A DNA stretch of 64,000 bases from Prevotella sp. tc2-28 (GCF_900107705.1 NZ_FNRE01000004.1:186001-250000), one strand, 5' to 3'; shown: positions 42,977 through 52,208, counted from the first letter of the stretch. Notes: generated by a model not told the origin, from the letters alone. Numbers and translations are program-made.

Positions 42977-44083
42977 ATGAATATGAACAAAATGAAACAC
43001 TACAGACGATTCCTGCTCCTGCTGGCCATGCTGCCTGTTGGGACATTTGCCAAAGACAATTTTAAGATGACGGGTAAGATTGATGGTGTAGGGAACGATA
43101 CTCTCTGCATTGAGTATGTCATACTACAGCCACAAAAACAGATTGTCAAACGCAAAATAGTTGTAAAGAATGGAGAATTTTCATTCTCTGCAAAACTACA
43201 CGATGCCTATATGGGATTGATGCATCTCAAATCAAAACCCCAAGAGACGCTTTATACCTATTTCGTGCCCGATGAGGAGGCGATTTTCAGTGGCCGTCTG
43301 AATTCTGTAGAAGAGCATTGGAGTGGCAGCACTTTTTATCAGCAGTATGAACGAGTCACAAATTTACAGCGTCCTTTTAACATTGAATTTGCTGCTGCCA
43401 GAAACGAGCCAGACAGCATTCGAGAACTAAAGAATATCGATATCAATAATCGTTCACATTCCGTTAACATGAAATATATCGAGGAGCATCCTGACGAGGA
43501 CGCAACGGCGACATTGGTGATAAATGTGCGTTACGACCAAGCACTTACAGCTATTGGGAAACTGACTCCTGAGGTGAGGAACGGTAGGATGAAAAGCGAA
43601 CTGGATCAGAATGAAAGGATGTTTACTCTCGTTATGAAAGAGGTGGCTGCACGCAATGCAGTTAAGAACGACACTGTGACCATAGGCGGTCAAGTGCCTG
43701 AACTTGGACTGAAGGACCTTGATGGCAATGTGCTGGAGTTGAAGTCTCTGCGTGGTAAATATGTGGTGCTCGACTTCTGGGGCTCGTGGTGTACTTGGTG
43801 CATCAAGGGATTTCCCAAATTGAAAGAATACTATGCGAAATACAAGGACCGTCTTGAGATTGTGGGAATCGATTGTAACGATACAGCCGAGAAATGGGCC
43901 GCTGCCGTCAAGAAACACAAAGTACCCTGGTTGCACGTCAGAAGTGAGGATGGCATAATAGAGCAGAAATTCAGAGTGACAGGCTATCCATATAAAGTGC
44001 TGATATCACCTGATGGCATAGTGCTCAATGCATTTCTTGGAGAGACAGATGATTTTTATAAATACTTAGACACTACACTCTAA
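42977..44083 (+). CDS. TlpA-like thioredoxin-fold protein with DUF4369-like N-terminus
   Basis: This 368-residue exported protein starts at MNMNKMKHYRRF with a signal ending GTFA. Residues 25-110 resemble DUF4369 (MTGKIDGVGNDTLCIEYV). The C-terminal TlpA/ResA-type thioredoxin domain has WGSWCTWC (C272, C275). Such proteins act as envelope thiol-disulfide oxidoreductases. Its signal peptide matches that of the 45055 gene (KHYRR, LLAML). First of five TlpA-like paralogues in this cluster. Confidence 0.85.
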   Translation: MNMNKMKHYRRFLLLLAMLPVGTFAKDNFKMTGKIDGVGNDTLCIEYVILQPQKQIVKRKIVVKNGEFSFSAKLHDAYMGLMHLKSKPQETLYTYFVPDEEAIFSGRLNSVEEHWSGSTFYQQYERVTNLQRPFNIEFAAARNEPDSIRELKNIDINNRSHSVNMKYIEEHPDEDATATLVINVRYDQALTAIGKLTPEVRNGRMKSELDQNERMFTLVMKEVAARNAVKNDTVTIGGQVPELGLKDLDGNVLELKSLRGKYVVLDFWGSWCTWCIKGFPKLKEYYAKYKDRLEIVGIDCNDTAEKWAAAVKKHKVPWLHVRSEDGIIEQKFRVTGYPYKVLISPDGIVLNAFLGETDDFYKYLDTTL

Positions 44084-44098
44084 CTAGTAGAAAAGAAT

Positions 44099-45049
44099 AT
44101 GCGCTCGATAAAAAGTCGCTTGCTACTGAAAGGATACAAGAACAAGCAATCCATCATCACCATCCTTCTTGCTCTCGTCGTAATGGCGGGGCAGGCACAA
44201 CAGACAATGACTGTCAAGGACAGCATCACCAATGAGCCAATACCGTTTGTGAGTGTCTATTTCGGGAATGACACTGGTGGCTACACAGACGAAAAAGGGG
44301 CGATTGCCATTCCAAACGAAGCAGAACAGATATGGTTGTCTCATATCTGCTACGAGACAAAGAGCATCTCTAAGATAACAGCCGACTCACAAACGATCAT
44401 TCTTGTTCCGAAGAGCATCAATCTTGATGAAGTCGCCATTAGCGCAAGGATTCCCAAACGAATAAAGACCACAGAAGTGGGATCGATGAAAGCGAAGACG
44501 CAGACCAAACACAAAGGAGCCAATGGATTTGAGATGGCCTTGTTTATTCCTTACGACAACACTTGGGCTGAGACGCCATACATCCACTCCATATTGGCAA
44601 GTCTCGATTACTCCACCCACTGGCTGGTGTTCACGGAAATCAAGACACCCATCTATGCCACTCTCCGCTTTGACCTACGACTGCCAGATGCCAAGATTGG
44701 TGCTCCCAAAGACAAGTCCCTCATTAATGGCGGCATCATACTCCCTTCCGGTCAGAGACTCAGCAAGAATGGCATCAGCCTTTCCCGTCCTATACCTTTT
44801 CCACGGTCAGGCGTTTTCGTCGTGATAGAATGGATAACCACTGCACAGGTATCAGAATCCAGTAATCTCATTCCTTCGCTCAACATGACCTTGAATGAGG
44901 AGGAAAACTGCACATGGAATAAGAAAACCTTTCGCGGTATGGACTGGATGCGAGAAGAAGACGAACCCATATACAAAGACGTGGCGACGCAAGAATATTA
45001 CAAAAGACGGACACCATCTGCCAAACTCGGTTTGAAAATATCAAAATAA
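44099..45049 (+). CDS. Exported carboxypeptidase-regulatory-like-domain protein
   Basis: This 316-residue protein's signal peptide is preceded by about 15 extra residues; the hydrophobic part (SIITILLALVVMAGQAQ) is the cassette shared with later genes. Residues 35-110 are a CarboxypepD_reg-like beta sandwich (VKDSITNEPIPFVSVYFG, GGYTDEKGAIAIPNEA). The rest is beta-rich and unassigned. There is no plug or barrel, so it is a periplasmic or surface protein rather than a receptor. Confidence 0.72.
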   Translation: MRSIKSRLLLKGYKNKQSIITILLALVVMAGQAQQTMTVKDSITNEPIPFVSVYFGNDTGGYTDEKGAIAIPNEAEQIWLSHICYETKSISKITADSQTIILVPKSINLDEVAISARIPKRIKTTEVGSMKAKTQTKHKGANGFEMALFIPYDNTWAETPYIHSILASLDYSTHWLVFTEIKTPIYATLRFDLRLPDAKIGAPKDKSLINGGIILPSGQRLSKNGISLSRPIPFPRSGVFVVIEWITTAQVSESSNLIPSLNMTLNEEENCTWNKKTFRGMDWMREEDEPIYKDVATQEYYKRRTPSAKLGLKISK

Positions 45050-45054
45050 GAAAC

Positions 45055-45993
45055 ATGAGACAACTGAAACATTACAGACGACTTCTAATCTTGCTGGCCA
45101 TGCTTTCGGCAGTGATATTTGCATCGGCACAAGATAATCATGCGCAACAACTGAAAATCGTAGAAGGAATAACTCATTCTTTTGTTCCCAAGAAAACTTC
45201 GCCAAAAGTTGCTTCATTGAAGGGAGGAAAACAGATGGGAGTGCAATCGATGTTTGGTGGAGTTTATCGTGATTCTCTCACAAGATATTTTGATAAGATT
45301 GAAGAGTACAATCGTCAGACGGGAAACTCTATTCGCTTTCGCTACTATAGGGCCATATTTGGTAAAGATACACTTTGCTACGAAGAAAGGAAAGAGGTCG
45401 TGATTGATTCTGTTATGGGGAAAAGGATGCTTGAAGTGGAGAGTCAGAAGGCTCCTTATCAGAGGTTTGAAGTCGAGATTAGCGGGCTGAAAGAATCGGA
45501 GATAATAGCATTGATTGATTCTATGCGACAGATGAAAACAGCAGATATATTGATGAATAACGGGCAGACCTGTATCTTCTATGCCTTGAATCTTCTGTTG
45601 GACTTTCATGGCATCAACCCTGCACCGATTATCACACGTAATACTACATTTACCGATGAGGATCAACTCAATGCATTCTTCGACCATATTCTCACACAAA
45701 AAGGCAACTATCCCTGCAAATATAGTGTTCTGAAGAAAGCCGATCTGCCAGATAATTGTGTGCTTGTATTCCAAAACGCCTATAAGAAATTTATTCATGC
45801 TGTTTTTTATAGGAAAGATACAGGTAAGTATTACACTAAAAATGGATGGTGGCCTCCAATCATCTTAAATAATATCCACCCTGTTACAGAGGCATACGGA
45901 AGATATGATACTAAAGAGGAATTAAGCGAATATGGCCTTGACTTGCAGGCCGACACCATATTGGTATATTGTATAAAAGAAGATGAAAAATAG
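45055..45993 (+). CDS. Exported hypothetical protein
   Basis: This 312-residue protein has a signal peptide (LKHYRRLLILLAMLSAVIFA) close to that of the 42977 gene. The mature part has EVEISGLKESEIIALIDSM and a papain-like-looking NGQTCIFYALNLLLDFHGI segment followed by DNCVLVFQNAYKKFIHAVFY. The Cys/His order hints at a cysteine-peptidase-like fold, but I cannot place it in a family. It begins 5 bp after the previous stop. Confidence 0.65.
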   Translation: MRQLKHYRRLLILLAMLSAVIFASAQDNHAQQLKIVEGITHSFVPKKTSPKVASLKGGKQMGVQSMFGGVYRDSLTRYFDKIEEYNRQTGNSIRFRYYRAIFGKDTLCYEERKEVVIDSVMGKRMLEVESQKAPYQRFEVEISGLKESEIIALIDSMRQMKTADILMNNGQTCIFYALNLLLDFHGINPAPIITRNTTFTDEDQLNAFFDHILTQKGNYPCKYSVLKKADLPDNCVLVFQNAYKKFIHAVFYRKDTGKYYTKNGWWPPIILNNIHPVTEAYGRYDTKEELSEYGLDLQADTILVYCIKEDEK

Positions 45994-46037
45994 GCACTGT
46001 CAGGCAAATGTCAGACAAATGTCAGGAAGAAAAATCG

Positions 46038-46066
46038 TTTGTTAGGCATAAATGACAGTATCTTTG
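46038..46066 (+). promoter_or_regulatory. Promoter of the beta-barrel receptor gene
   Basis: TTTG (46038-46041), 17 bp, TATCTTTG (46059-46066) then CACT. The leader is about 70 nt. Direct repeats CAAATGTCAG lie just upstream. Confidence 0.5.
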
Positions 46067-46141
46067 CACTCGCGAATGTTAAAAGTTGAACGGTTTGCTT
46101 CGTTGTGTGTATACAATGATGATAACCCAAACAAAAGAACG

Positions 46142-48199
46142 ATGAAAAGACTGATTCTATTTTCAATGGTTTGCCTGATGGCCACAGCAACGCAGGCTCA
46201 GAACGACAGCATTAAAAACGAGACACTGCCGGAGGTGGTGGTGAACGCCGACGGACAGATAGAGATGGCCGACAAAACTGTACTGCTACCGACGACGCTG
46301 GAGAAGAAACACTCAGCCAACGGCTTCGACCTGCTGAGCGTGATGCAGACTGCGGAACTGGACGTGTCGCCACATACAAGGAACATCACGACGCACAGCG
46401 GTGGTGAAGTGGTGATTTGTATTAATGGCATGGAGGCACTGGCTGAGGACGTAGCGACACTACGAGCCAAGAACATCCGCAGCATCGAGTACATCCGCAC
46501 ACCGAGCGGCAAGTATGCGGGTAAGGCGGGACTGGTGAATTTCATCACTTACAAACTGGAATATGGTGGCAACGTCTATCTGTCGGCTACTGAAGGACTG
46601 GCCTACAAGTCGGGTGACTATCTGGCCTTTACCGACTTCACCAGGAAGGGACTTACGCTGTCACTGACGGCATCGGGTGATTGGGCTCACGACCATAGTT
46701 ATTCGGAAGGGCACGAGGACTTTACCTTTTCCGACCGTTCGACGCTGACACGGGACTTTACAAGCGAGACATCCCTCCGCAAGACGAACAACCAGGCCGT
46801 ACGCCTGAAACTGACATCGACGGGCAACAGCCACCGACTGAACGCCTACATCAGTCTGACCCGTCAGGCCGTGCCCAGTGTGGAGGCGGCGATGAAGGCT
46901 CTCTACACGGGACGCTATGACGGCACAACCCAACGGCTCACCTCGTCGGACAGTCGCGGACTCGCCCCTGCCGTCTATGCCAATTATACGCTCTGGCTGC
47001 CCAAAGATCAGACGCTCGACTTCACCGCGTCGGCCTCGTTCGGCCACAACCGATACAACAGCCGCTACACGGAGACCGCTCAGAGCGCGATGACCTCCGA
47101 TGTAACCGAGGACAACAACACCATTCGTGGCAACGCCCGCTACTACAAGTCATGGAAGAATGGCCTCACACTCTCCGGCTCACTGACACACGACCACAAC
47201 CACTACAAGGACACCTACACAGGAACCTCGGCGGGCAATCAGCGGCTGACCACCGACGTGACGATGGGACTGGTTCAACTCAGCGGCTCAGCGCAGAAGT
47301 ATTACTACTACGTGTCGGCTGGCGTGTCGAACTCTGCCGTCAAACTCAACGACAGTCACTACAATTATTGCAGTCCTGTGGCCTTCTACGGCGGCAACTA
47401 CGCCCTGAACCAAAAGCATTCTCTCGCGCTCAACGGCCTTTTCACCCACACGCTCTTCGACCCGTCGAACAAGAACGACATGACCGTACCCACCTCGTTC
47501 TTCGAGGCTGTCAAGGGCAATCCCGACCTCGCCCCGCTGAAAGTGCTGGACAATACGCTGTCGTACAACGGACAGATTGGCAAGTCGAAGATTTCCATAT
47601 CCTACGACAACAGCATCTACTTCGACAACATCCTGCACCGCTACGATGCAGACCTTCAGACCATCTACGACAGTCGCACGAACGACGGCAACTACTACGG
47701 CAACATGCTCACGGCCACTTATGCCTACAGCGTCTTTGCTGATAAGCTGCGCCTCAGTGTGACCGCCATCGAGGAATACAACATGCTGCGTGGCGACACC
47801 TACGACCTGTCACGCAATATCTTCCGCATGAAAGCCTCCGTCACCTACCTCACGGGCGACTGGATGCTGCGCTTCAACTACCACACACCTTACACAGCAC
47901 TCGACATCCGCGAGCCGTACCTCATCAGCCGCCGTCCCGTCTATGAGTGGCTCGTCAGTTGGAATCACAAGAACTGGGCTGTCAAAGCACTGGTGCGCAA
48001 TCCTTTCAGCCGCTATACGAAGCAGCACATAACGATGGACTACGGATGCTACCGCCGCGACATCTGGAACTACGGCGAGGCCGACGGCAGGAACATCAAC
48101 CTGACTGTGACCTACAGCCTCGGATACGGCAAGAAGTCTGAGCGTGGCGATACCGACATCGACAAGCACATCAACAGTGCCATTATGAAAACATACTAA
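46142..48199 (+). CDS. TonB-dependent-receptor-like outer-membrane beta-barrel protein
   Basis: This 685-residue protein starts at MKRLILFSMV with a signal ending ATQAQ. Residues 30-150 look like a plug domain (LPEVVVNADGQIEMADK, GEVVICINGMEA, SIEYIRTPSGKYAGKAG). From 150 on it is beta barrel (many aromatic/polar alternating strands). There is no N-terminal CarboxypepD_reg domain, unlike most relatives. The layout matches the outer-membrane beta-barrel family related to TonB receptors; substrate unknown. Confidence 0.8.
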   Translation: MKRLILFSMVCLMATATQAQNDSIKNETLPEVVVNADGQIEMADKTVLLPTTLEKKHSANGFDLLSVMQTAELDVSPHTRNITTHSGGEVVICINGMEALAEDVATLRAKNIRSIEYIRTPSGKYAGKAGLVNFITYKLEYGGNVYLSATEGLAYKSGDYLAFTDFTRKGLTLSLTASGDWAHDHSYSEGHEDFTFSDRSTLTRDFTSETSLRKTNNQAVRLKLTSTGNSHRLNAYISLTRQAVPSVEAAMKALYTGRYDGTTQRLTSSDSRGLAPAVYANYTLWLPKDQTLDFTASASFGHNRYNSRYTETAQSAMTSDVTEDNNTIRGNARYYKSWKNGLTLSGSLTHDHNHYKDTYTGTSAGNQRLTTDVTMGLVQLSGSAQKYYYYVSAGVSNSAVKLNDSHYNYCSPVAFYGGNYALNQKHSLALNGLFTHTLFDPSNKNDMTVPTSFFEAVKGNPDLAPLKVLDNTLSYNGQIGKSKISISYDNSIYFDNILHRYDADLQTIYDSRTNDGNYYGNMLTATYAYSVFADKLRLSVTAIEEYNMLRGDTYDLSRNIFRMKASVTYLTGDWMLRFNYHTPYTALDIREPYLISRRPVYEWLVSWNHKNWAVKALVRNPFSRYTKQHITMDYGCYRRDIWNYGEADGRNINLTVTYSLGYGKKSERGDTDIDKHINSAIMKTY

Positions 48200-48202
48200 G
48201 CA

Positions 48203-48805
48203 ATGAGAAAGGCTATCTTCATATTCATTGCAATCATCCTCGTGGCTGCGAGCATCGACTGGATCCGTTCGTGTAGCGGTTTGAAGTCGCACAAGGAGGT
48301 CTTCGGGCGGGAAATCACTTATGCAGATATGTTCGAGTACAAGGATACCGATTATGATTACGTTGTCCGCGTCCCCTCGTTCTTCACCGCCCAAGCAGAT
48401 TCCCTTCAAGAGGAAAAAGGCCGCATGCGCTTCGAGTATGGCGACCAGTGGATCACCGTAGTCATCGAGAGCCATGTGATGCACAATAACGGCCAGTCGC
48501 TAAAGGACGGTATGGACTCATTGGCACAGGTGCTTCAAGCGACAGACCGCAGACTCGGCAGCGATTATTTCATCCTCTCTGGCCCGCAGTACGAAAACGG
48601 TAGTCTTATCGACGGCTACAGTTATTACTCGAAGGTCATGGCCAATCACAAACTCTGGTTTGTCTATACGATGATCTATCCCGACAATTATAAAGACGTC
48701 CTTACTCGTCTCTTCAAAGAGATAGACGACTGGCAAATCTGGGAACGCCCGCATCTACAACTAAAGCAAGGCGAGTCACAAACGCCAAAGGCGGTATCGG
48801 AATAA
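48203..48805 (+). CDS. Hypothetical membrane-anchored protein
   Basis: This 200-residue protein has one N-terminal helix (KAIFIFIAIILVAASIDWI). A soluble part follows (VRVPSFFTAQADSLQEEKG, YGDQWITVVIES, YYSKVMANHKLWFVYTMIYPD). It lies 3 bp after the receptor gene, so the two are probably co-expressed. Not recognised. Confidence 0.65.
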   Translation: MRKAIFIFIAIILVAASIDWIRSCSGLKSHKEVFGREITYADMFEYKDTDYDYVVRVPSFFTAQADSLQEEKGRMRFEYGDQWITVVIESHVMHNNGQSLKDGMDSLAQVLQATDRRLGSDYFILSGPQYENGSLIDGYSYYSKVMANHKLWFVYTMIYPDNYKDVLTRLFKEIDDWQIWERPHLQLKQGESQTPKAVSE

Positions 48806-48835
48806 CAGAATTATAACGAAAAAGTATAGCCAGAA

Positions 48836-48881
48836 TTCCAAATATTCACTAAACCCCTGAACATTTGTTCAGACTTTCACC
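48836..48881. repeat. 46-bp direct repeat, left copy, with palindrome
   Basis: Identical to 50197-50242. It holds the palindrome CTGAACATTTGTTCAG (48857-48872). A CCCCCGACA/TGTCGGGGG hairpin (48880-48888, 48904-48912) follows only this copy. Confidence 0.75.
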
Positions 48882-48932
48882 CCCGACAGCATTTTTTCGG
48901 TCTTGTCGGGGGTGTATTCGCAGAGAATGCCG

Positions 48933-48940
48933 TAACTTTG
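48933..48940 (+). promoter_or_regulatory. Bacteroidota -7 box upstream of the tandem leaders
   Basis: TAACTTTG followed by TGACTC. The next 36 bp (48957-48992) recur at 58751-58786 with two changes. Confidence 0.35.
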
Positions 48941-48956
48941 TGACTCAAATAACAAT

Positions 48957-48992
48957 TCGTGACCCAATCACTTTATGTCTAACTTTCAAAAA
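48957..48992. repeat. 36-bp dispersed repeat, copy 1
   Basis: Matches 58751-58786 at 34 of 36 positions. It lies between a -7 box and the tandem promoter units. No ORF. Confidence 0.6.
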
Positions 48993-48994
48993 TG

Positions 48995-49268
48995 CAACAA
49001 AATCGCCGCTCAAAAAACAATTTCCCATCAAAAAGTTTGGTCGATTCAATAAAAAGCACTACCTTTGCACCCACGAGAACCCGCCAAGCCTCTTCACAAT
49101 GCTTAAATCGGCAGGTCGTTTTATTTCAAAAGCAACAAAATCGACGCTCAAATATCAATTTCCCATCAAAAAGTTTGGTCGATTCAATAAAAAGCACTAC
49201 CTTTGCACCCACCAGAACCCGCCAAGCCTCTCAACGATGCTCAAATGTGCGGGTCGTTTTATTTTTAT
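48995..49268 (+). repeat. Tandem 138-bp promoter-leader units before the Abi gene
   Basis: Two head-to-tail copies with period 138. Each has TTTG, 20 bp, TACCTTTG (49036/49060 and 49174/49198) followed by GCACCC, then a hairpin with arms near AACCCGC and GCGGGT/GGCAGGT and a T-rich run (TCGTTTTATTT). Each unit thus looks like a promoter followed by a leader terminator. The second unit runs straight into the Abi start codon. Confidence 0.7.
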
Positions 49269-49271
49269 ACG

Positions 49272-50174
49272 ATGAGCAACAGAATCCCATTCCAGAAACC
49301 ATACGCCAGTGCGCACGACCTGGTCAGCCTGCTACAGTCGCGCGGCCTGACGATAGCCGACACTGCCAAGGCTGAGCGATACCTCGAGTTCATAGGCTAC
49401 TACCGTTTGTCGGCCTATATGTATCCCCTCCTGCAAATGCCCAAGGAGCAGCACCGCTACAAGCCGAACACTACGTTCGACCAAGTGATGATGCTCTACC
49501 GCTTCGACAAGAAACTACGCTTGCTCATCTTCAACGAGATTGAGAAAATTGAGGTGGCCGTGCGCAGCGCCATCGTCAACATCGGCAGCGACATGACAGG
49601 CAATCCCTTCTGGATGACCGACGGCAGCAATTTCATCGATGCCGCAAAGTTCCGTCACACGATGGACTTGATAGACGCAGAGCTTCACCGTTCACGCGAA
49701 GACTTCATCGTCCACTTCAAGCAGACCTATTCCAATGCCTATCCGCCCGCTTGGATATTGGCCGAAGTGCTACCCTTCGGTGTCATCACCAACATCTTCA
49801 GCAACATCAAGACCCCGCGCATCAAGAAGAGCATTGCCCGCAAGTTCGGCCTGCAAGTAGCCCCCTTCGAGTCGTGGCTCACCATCGTCACCCTAACGCG
49901 CAACTCCTGCTGCCACCATGCCCGTGTATGGAACAAGCAGAACACCATCCGTCCGATGCTCCCCAACCGCATGACGGGCAGTTGGATCACCTTGCCGACG
50001 GACACGCTTCGCATTTACTTTGACCTTTGCATCATCAAGTATTTCCTCAACATCATTTCGCCCAACAACGACATGAAGGCGAAGGTCGATGCCCTGCTCT
50101 CCGCTTACCCGTCCATCGACATCACCGCCATGGGCTTCCCTCGCGGATGGGAGAGCGAACCTTTGTGGCAATAA
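49272..50174 (+). CDS. Abi_2 (AbiD/AbiF-like) abortive-infection protein
   Basis: This 300-residue cytoplasmic protein has the Abi_2 pattern: L..LL..RGL.I.D...A..YL..IGYYRLSAY near 19-50, FDQVMMLYRFDKKLRLLIFN near 69 and R210-x4-H215 (RNSCCH), an HEPN-type RNase motif. Abi_2 proteins stop phage growth by harming the infected cell. It starts right after the tandem promoter-terminator leaders, which would keep expression low. The gene and its leaders lie between 46-bp direct repeats, so they look inserted. Confidence 0.88.
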   Translation: MSNRIPFQKPYASAHDLVSLLQSRGLTIADTAKAERYLEFIGYYRLSAYMYPLLQMPKEQHRYKPNTTFDQVMMLYRFDKKLRLLIFNEIEKIEVAVRSAIVNIGSDMTGNPFWMTDGSNFIDAAKFRHTMDLIDAELHRSREDFIVHFKQTYSNAYPPAWILAEVLPFGVITNIFSNIKTPRIKKSIARKFGLQVAPFESWLTIVTLTRNSCCHHARVWNKQNTIRPMLPNRMTGSWITLPTDTLRIYFDLCIIKYFLNIISPNNDMKAKVDALLSAYPSIDITAMGFPRGWESEPLWQ

Positions 50175-50196
50175 CCGCCGTTTCGTAACCCTTCTC

Positions 50197-50242
50197 TTCC
50201 AAATATTCACTAAACCCCTGAACATTTGTTCAGACTTTCACC
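50197..50242. repeat. 46-bp direct repeat, right copy, with palindrome
   Basis: Identical to 48836-48881, including CTGAACATTTGTTCAG (50218-50233). Here it lies about 60 bp upstream of the -7 box of the second Crp/Fnr gene and may be its operator. Confidence 0.75.
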
Positions 50243-50293
50243 TCGGCAGACACTTTTTAGGTCTCGCTATGAACGCTTTCGTGGGAAATTTAG

Positions 50294-50301
50294 TAATTTT
50301 G
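50294..50301 (+). promoter_or_regulatory. -7 box of the second Crp/Fnr gene
   Basis: TAATTTTG followed by CAGCC, 20 bp before the start codon at 50322. Confidence 0.5.
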
Positions 50302-50321
50302 CAGCCAAACAACCACTGACG

Positions 50322-50918
50322 ATGGAACAGAAATTCGGGAAAAACAGTATTGATATTGAGGCGCTGCGCGAATTTTGCGAGCGCGAGGGCAAGGAGGTGA
50401 CTTACCGCAAGGGCGACCAGTTGGAGCGCGAGGGCGACCAGTTGGAGCGCGAGGGCGACCCCGCACGTTGGTTCGGCTTCGTCACCGAAGGGTGCTTCAA
50501 GTATGTAACGTATGGCATCAGCGACGATAGGGAGCATATCACATGGTTCTCGTTCGAGGGTGAGTTTGCTGGCGACTATCCCAATTGCCTCGACGGTCGT
50601 CCATCGCAGACTACGATCAAGGCGATGATGCCCAGCCGCATGCTCCGTGTGAGCGGCGAGCAGCTGATGGACTTTTTCCGTCAAGACGCTGAAAAGATGG
50701 AGTTGCGCAGTGTCATAGCTGAGCACTTACTCTGTCAGGCCCGCGCCTGCTACCTCGACCTCCACCGCGCCACAGCCCGCGAACGCTACGAGTTGCTGCT
50801 GCAACGCTGTCCCGGCATTGTGGAGTTTCTTGACTTACAAGACATCGCCTCGTTCTTGAACGTCCATCCAAATACTGTCAGCAAAATACGGCGTGACATT
50901 ACGTTTGGCGGCAAATAA
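50322..50918 (+). CDS. Crp/Fnr-family regulator, paralogue with internal 7-residue duplication
   Basis: This 198-residue protein is closely similar to the 40272-40856 product through the sensor part (YRKGDQLEREGD, WFSFEGEFAGDYPNCLDG). It differs at the C-terminus (LQDIASFLNVHPNTVSKIRRD), which is a normal Crp-type recognition helix region. A 21-bp tandem duplication (50415-50435, 50436-50456) repeats DQLEREG in the first beta strands and stays in frame. A palindrome lies upstream and a terminator follows. Confidence 0.85.
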   Translation: MEQKFGKNSIDIEALREFCEREGKEVTYRKGDQLEREGDQLEREGDPARWFGFVTEGCFKYVTYGISDDREHITWFSFEGEFAGDYPNCLDGRPSQTTIKAMMPSRMLRVSGEQLMDFFRQDAEKMELRSVIAEHLLCQARACYLDLHRATARERYELLLQRCPGIVEFLDLQDIASFLNVHPNTVSKIRRDITFGGK

Positions 50919-50962
50919 TAGCCTATAACAGGTAGAAACTCTCAACCTAAGTTGAGACATTA

Positions 50963-51006
50963 GCCCTTGGCATTTCTTTTTCAGATTTAGCCAAGGGCCT
51001 ATTTTT
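50963..51006 (+). terminator. Rho-independent terminator of the second Crp/Fnr gene
   Basis: GCCCTTGGC (50963-50971) pairs perfectly with GCCAAGGGC (50990-50998), followed by CTATTTTT. Confidence 0.8.
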
Positions 51007-51017
51007 ATGCCTTTTTG

Positions 51018-51036
51018 TAACTTTGTGGCTCGGAAT
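51018..51036 (+). promoter_or_regulatory. Promoter of the C11 peptidase / TlpA-like array
   Basis: TAACTTTG (51018-51025) plus 11 bases identical to 42942-42960. It follows the terminator, so the array is a separate unit. Confidence 0.55.
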
Positions 51037-51056
51037 ATCAATAAAACGAAAAGATT

Positions 51057-52208
51057 ATGAACAAGAAAACCATCATCACCGCATTGATTACCCTTTTCAT
51101 TCTTGTCTCGTGCAGCGACGATGAAGAACCGATTCGGGAACAACCAACGGAGCAGACAGTCATTTTCTTCATGCCGTGGTCAACGAACATGACACCGTAT
51201 TTCGAACAGAACATTGCAGACTTCGAGACCGCCATCAAGGGTGGATTACTGAAGAACGAGCGTGTCATCGTCTGTATTTCTTCGACAACGAGCCGAGCCA
51301 ACGTGATAGAACTCAAACAAGAAAAAGGTCAGTGCATCCGTGACACGCTGATGTTTTACAACCAGCCCGACTTCAAGCAGCGTGAGAACATCTCGAGGAT
51401 GCTCAATGATGTGCGGGCCATTGCCCCAGCCCGCCGTTACTCACTCATCGTAGGCTGTCATGGTATGGGCTGGCTCCCCGTCAGCACAAGTCGGGCACGG
51501 AGCCAATACCACTTCGAGCGCGATGATGTGCCTCAGACGCGGTGGTTCGGCGGCTGGACGAGCGAATATCAGATTGAAACCACGACACTGGCCGACGCCA
51601 TCGGCGACGCGGGGATGCGGATGGAGTACATCATGTTCGATGACTGCTTCATGTCATCCGTCGAAGCCGCCTACGACCTCAAAGATGTGACCGACTACCT
51701 CATCGGCTGTCCGACGGAAATCATGATTTACGGCTTCCCCTATCACCTCTGCACCCGCCACCTCGTCGGCACCGTCGATTACGCCGCCCTCTGCCAGACC
51801 TTCCTCGATTTCTACAGCCATTACACTACGCCCTGTGGTACCATCGCCGTGACCGACTGCCGCGAACTCGACGCGCTGGCCGCGATCGTGAGGGGCATCC
51901 ACCAGACGCAGGAATTTGACTACGCTCTGTTGTCCGACGTGCAAAGGATGGACGGCTATAACCCCCCGTTGTTCTACGACCTCGGTGACTACATCGCCCA
52001 CCTCTGCACCGACCAGAACCTGCTCGATGACTTCAACCGCCAACTGGACGTGACCGTTCCCTATAAGGCGCACACCGCCCAATACTATTCCGCCAGCAAC
52101 GGCTTCAATGACATCCGTGCCTATTCTGGCATAACAACTTCCGCTCCAAGTCACAATACGCGCTCCGTCGGGCTGAAGAAAACGAAATGGTATCAGGCGA
52201 CGCACTAA
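51057..52208 (+). CDS. Clostripain-family (C11) cysteine peptidase lipoprotein
   Basis: This 383-residue protein has a lipoprotein signal (ILVSCSDDEE, cysteine 19). The peptidase domain shows catalytic His135 in GCHGMGW and Cys197 in FDDCFMSS, the clostripain dyad spacing. Family members cleave after basic residues and often process other secreted proteins. It opens the second half of the exported-protein cluster and starts with the shared MNKKTIIT leader. No self-cleavage site was identified. Confidence 0.85.
   Translation: MNKKTIITALITLFILVSCSDDEEPIREQPTEQTVIFFMPWSTNMTPYFEQNIADFETAIKGGLLKNERVIVCISSTTSRANVIELKQEKGQCIRDTLMFYNQPDFKQRENISRMLNDVRAIAPARRYSLIVGCHGMGWLPVSTSRARSQYHFERDDVPQTRWFGGWTSEYQIETTTLADAIGDAGMRMEYIMFDDCFMSSVEAAYDLKDVTDYLIGCPTEIMIYGFPYHLCTRHLVGTVDYAALCQTFLDFYSHYTTPCGTIAVTDCRELDALAAIVRGIHQTQEFDYALLSDVQRMDGYNPPLFYDLGDYIAHLCTDQNLLDDFNRQLDVTVPYKAHTAQYYSASNGFNDIRAYSGITTSAPSHNTRSVGLKKTKWYQATH

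Noticed and set aside
48865..49275. 136-codon + strand ORF through the tandem repeats
   Set aside because: It only reads through the two 138-bp promoter units; the codons cover promoter boxes and the leader hairpins, so it is not a gene.
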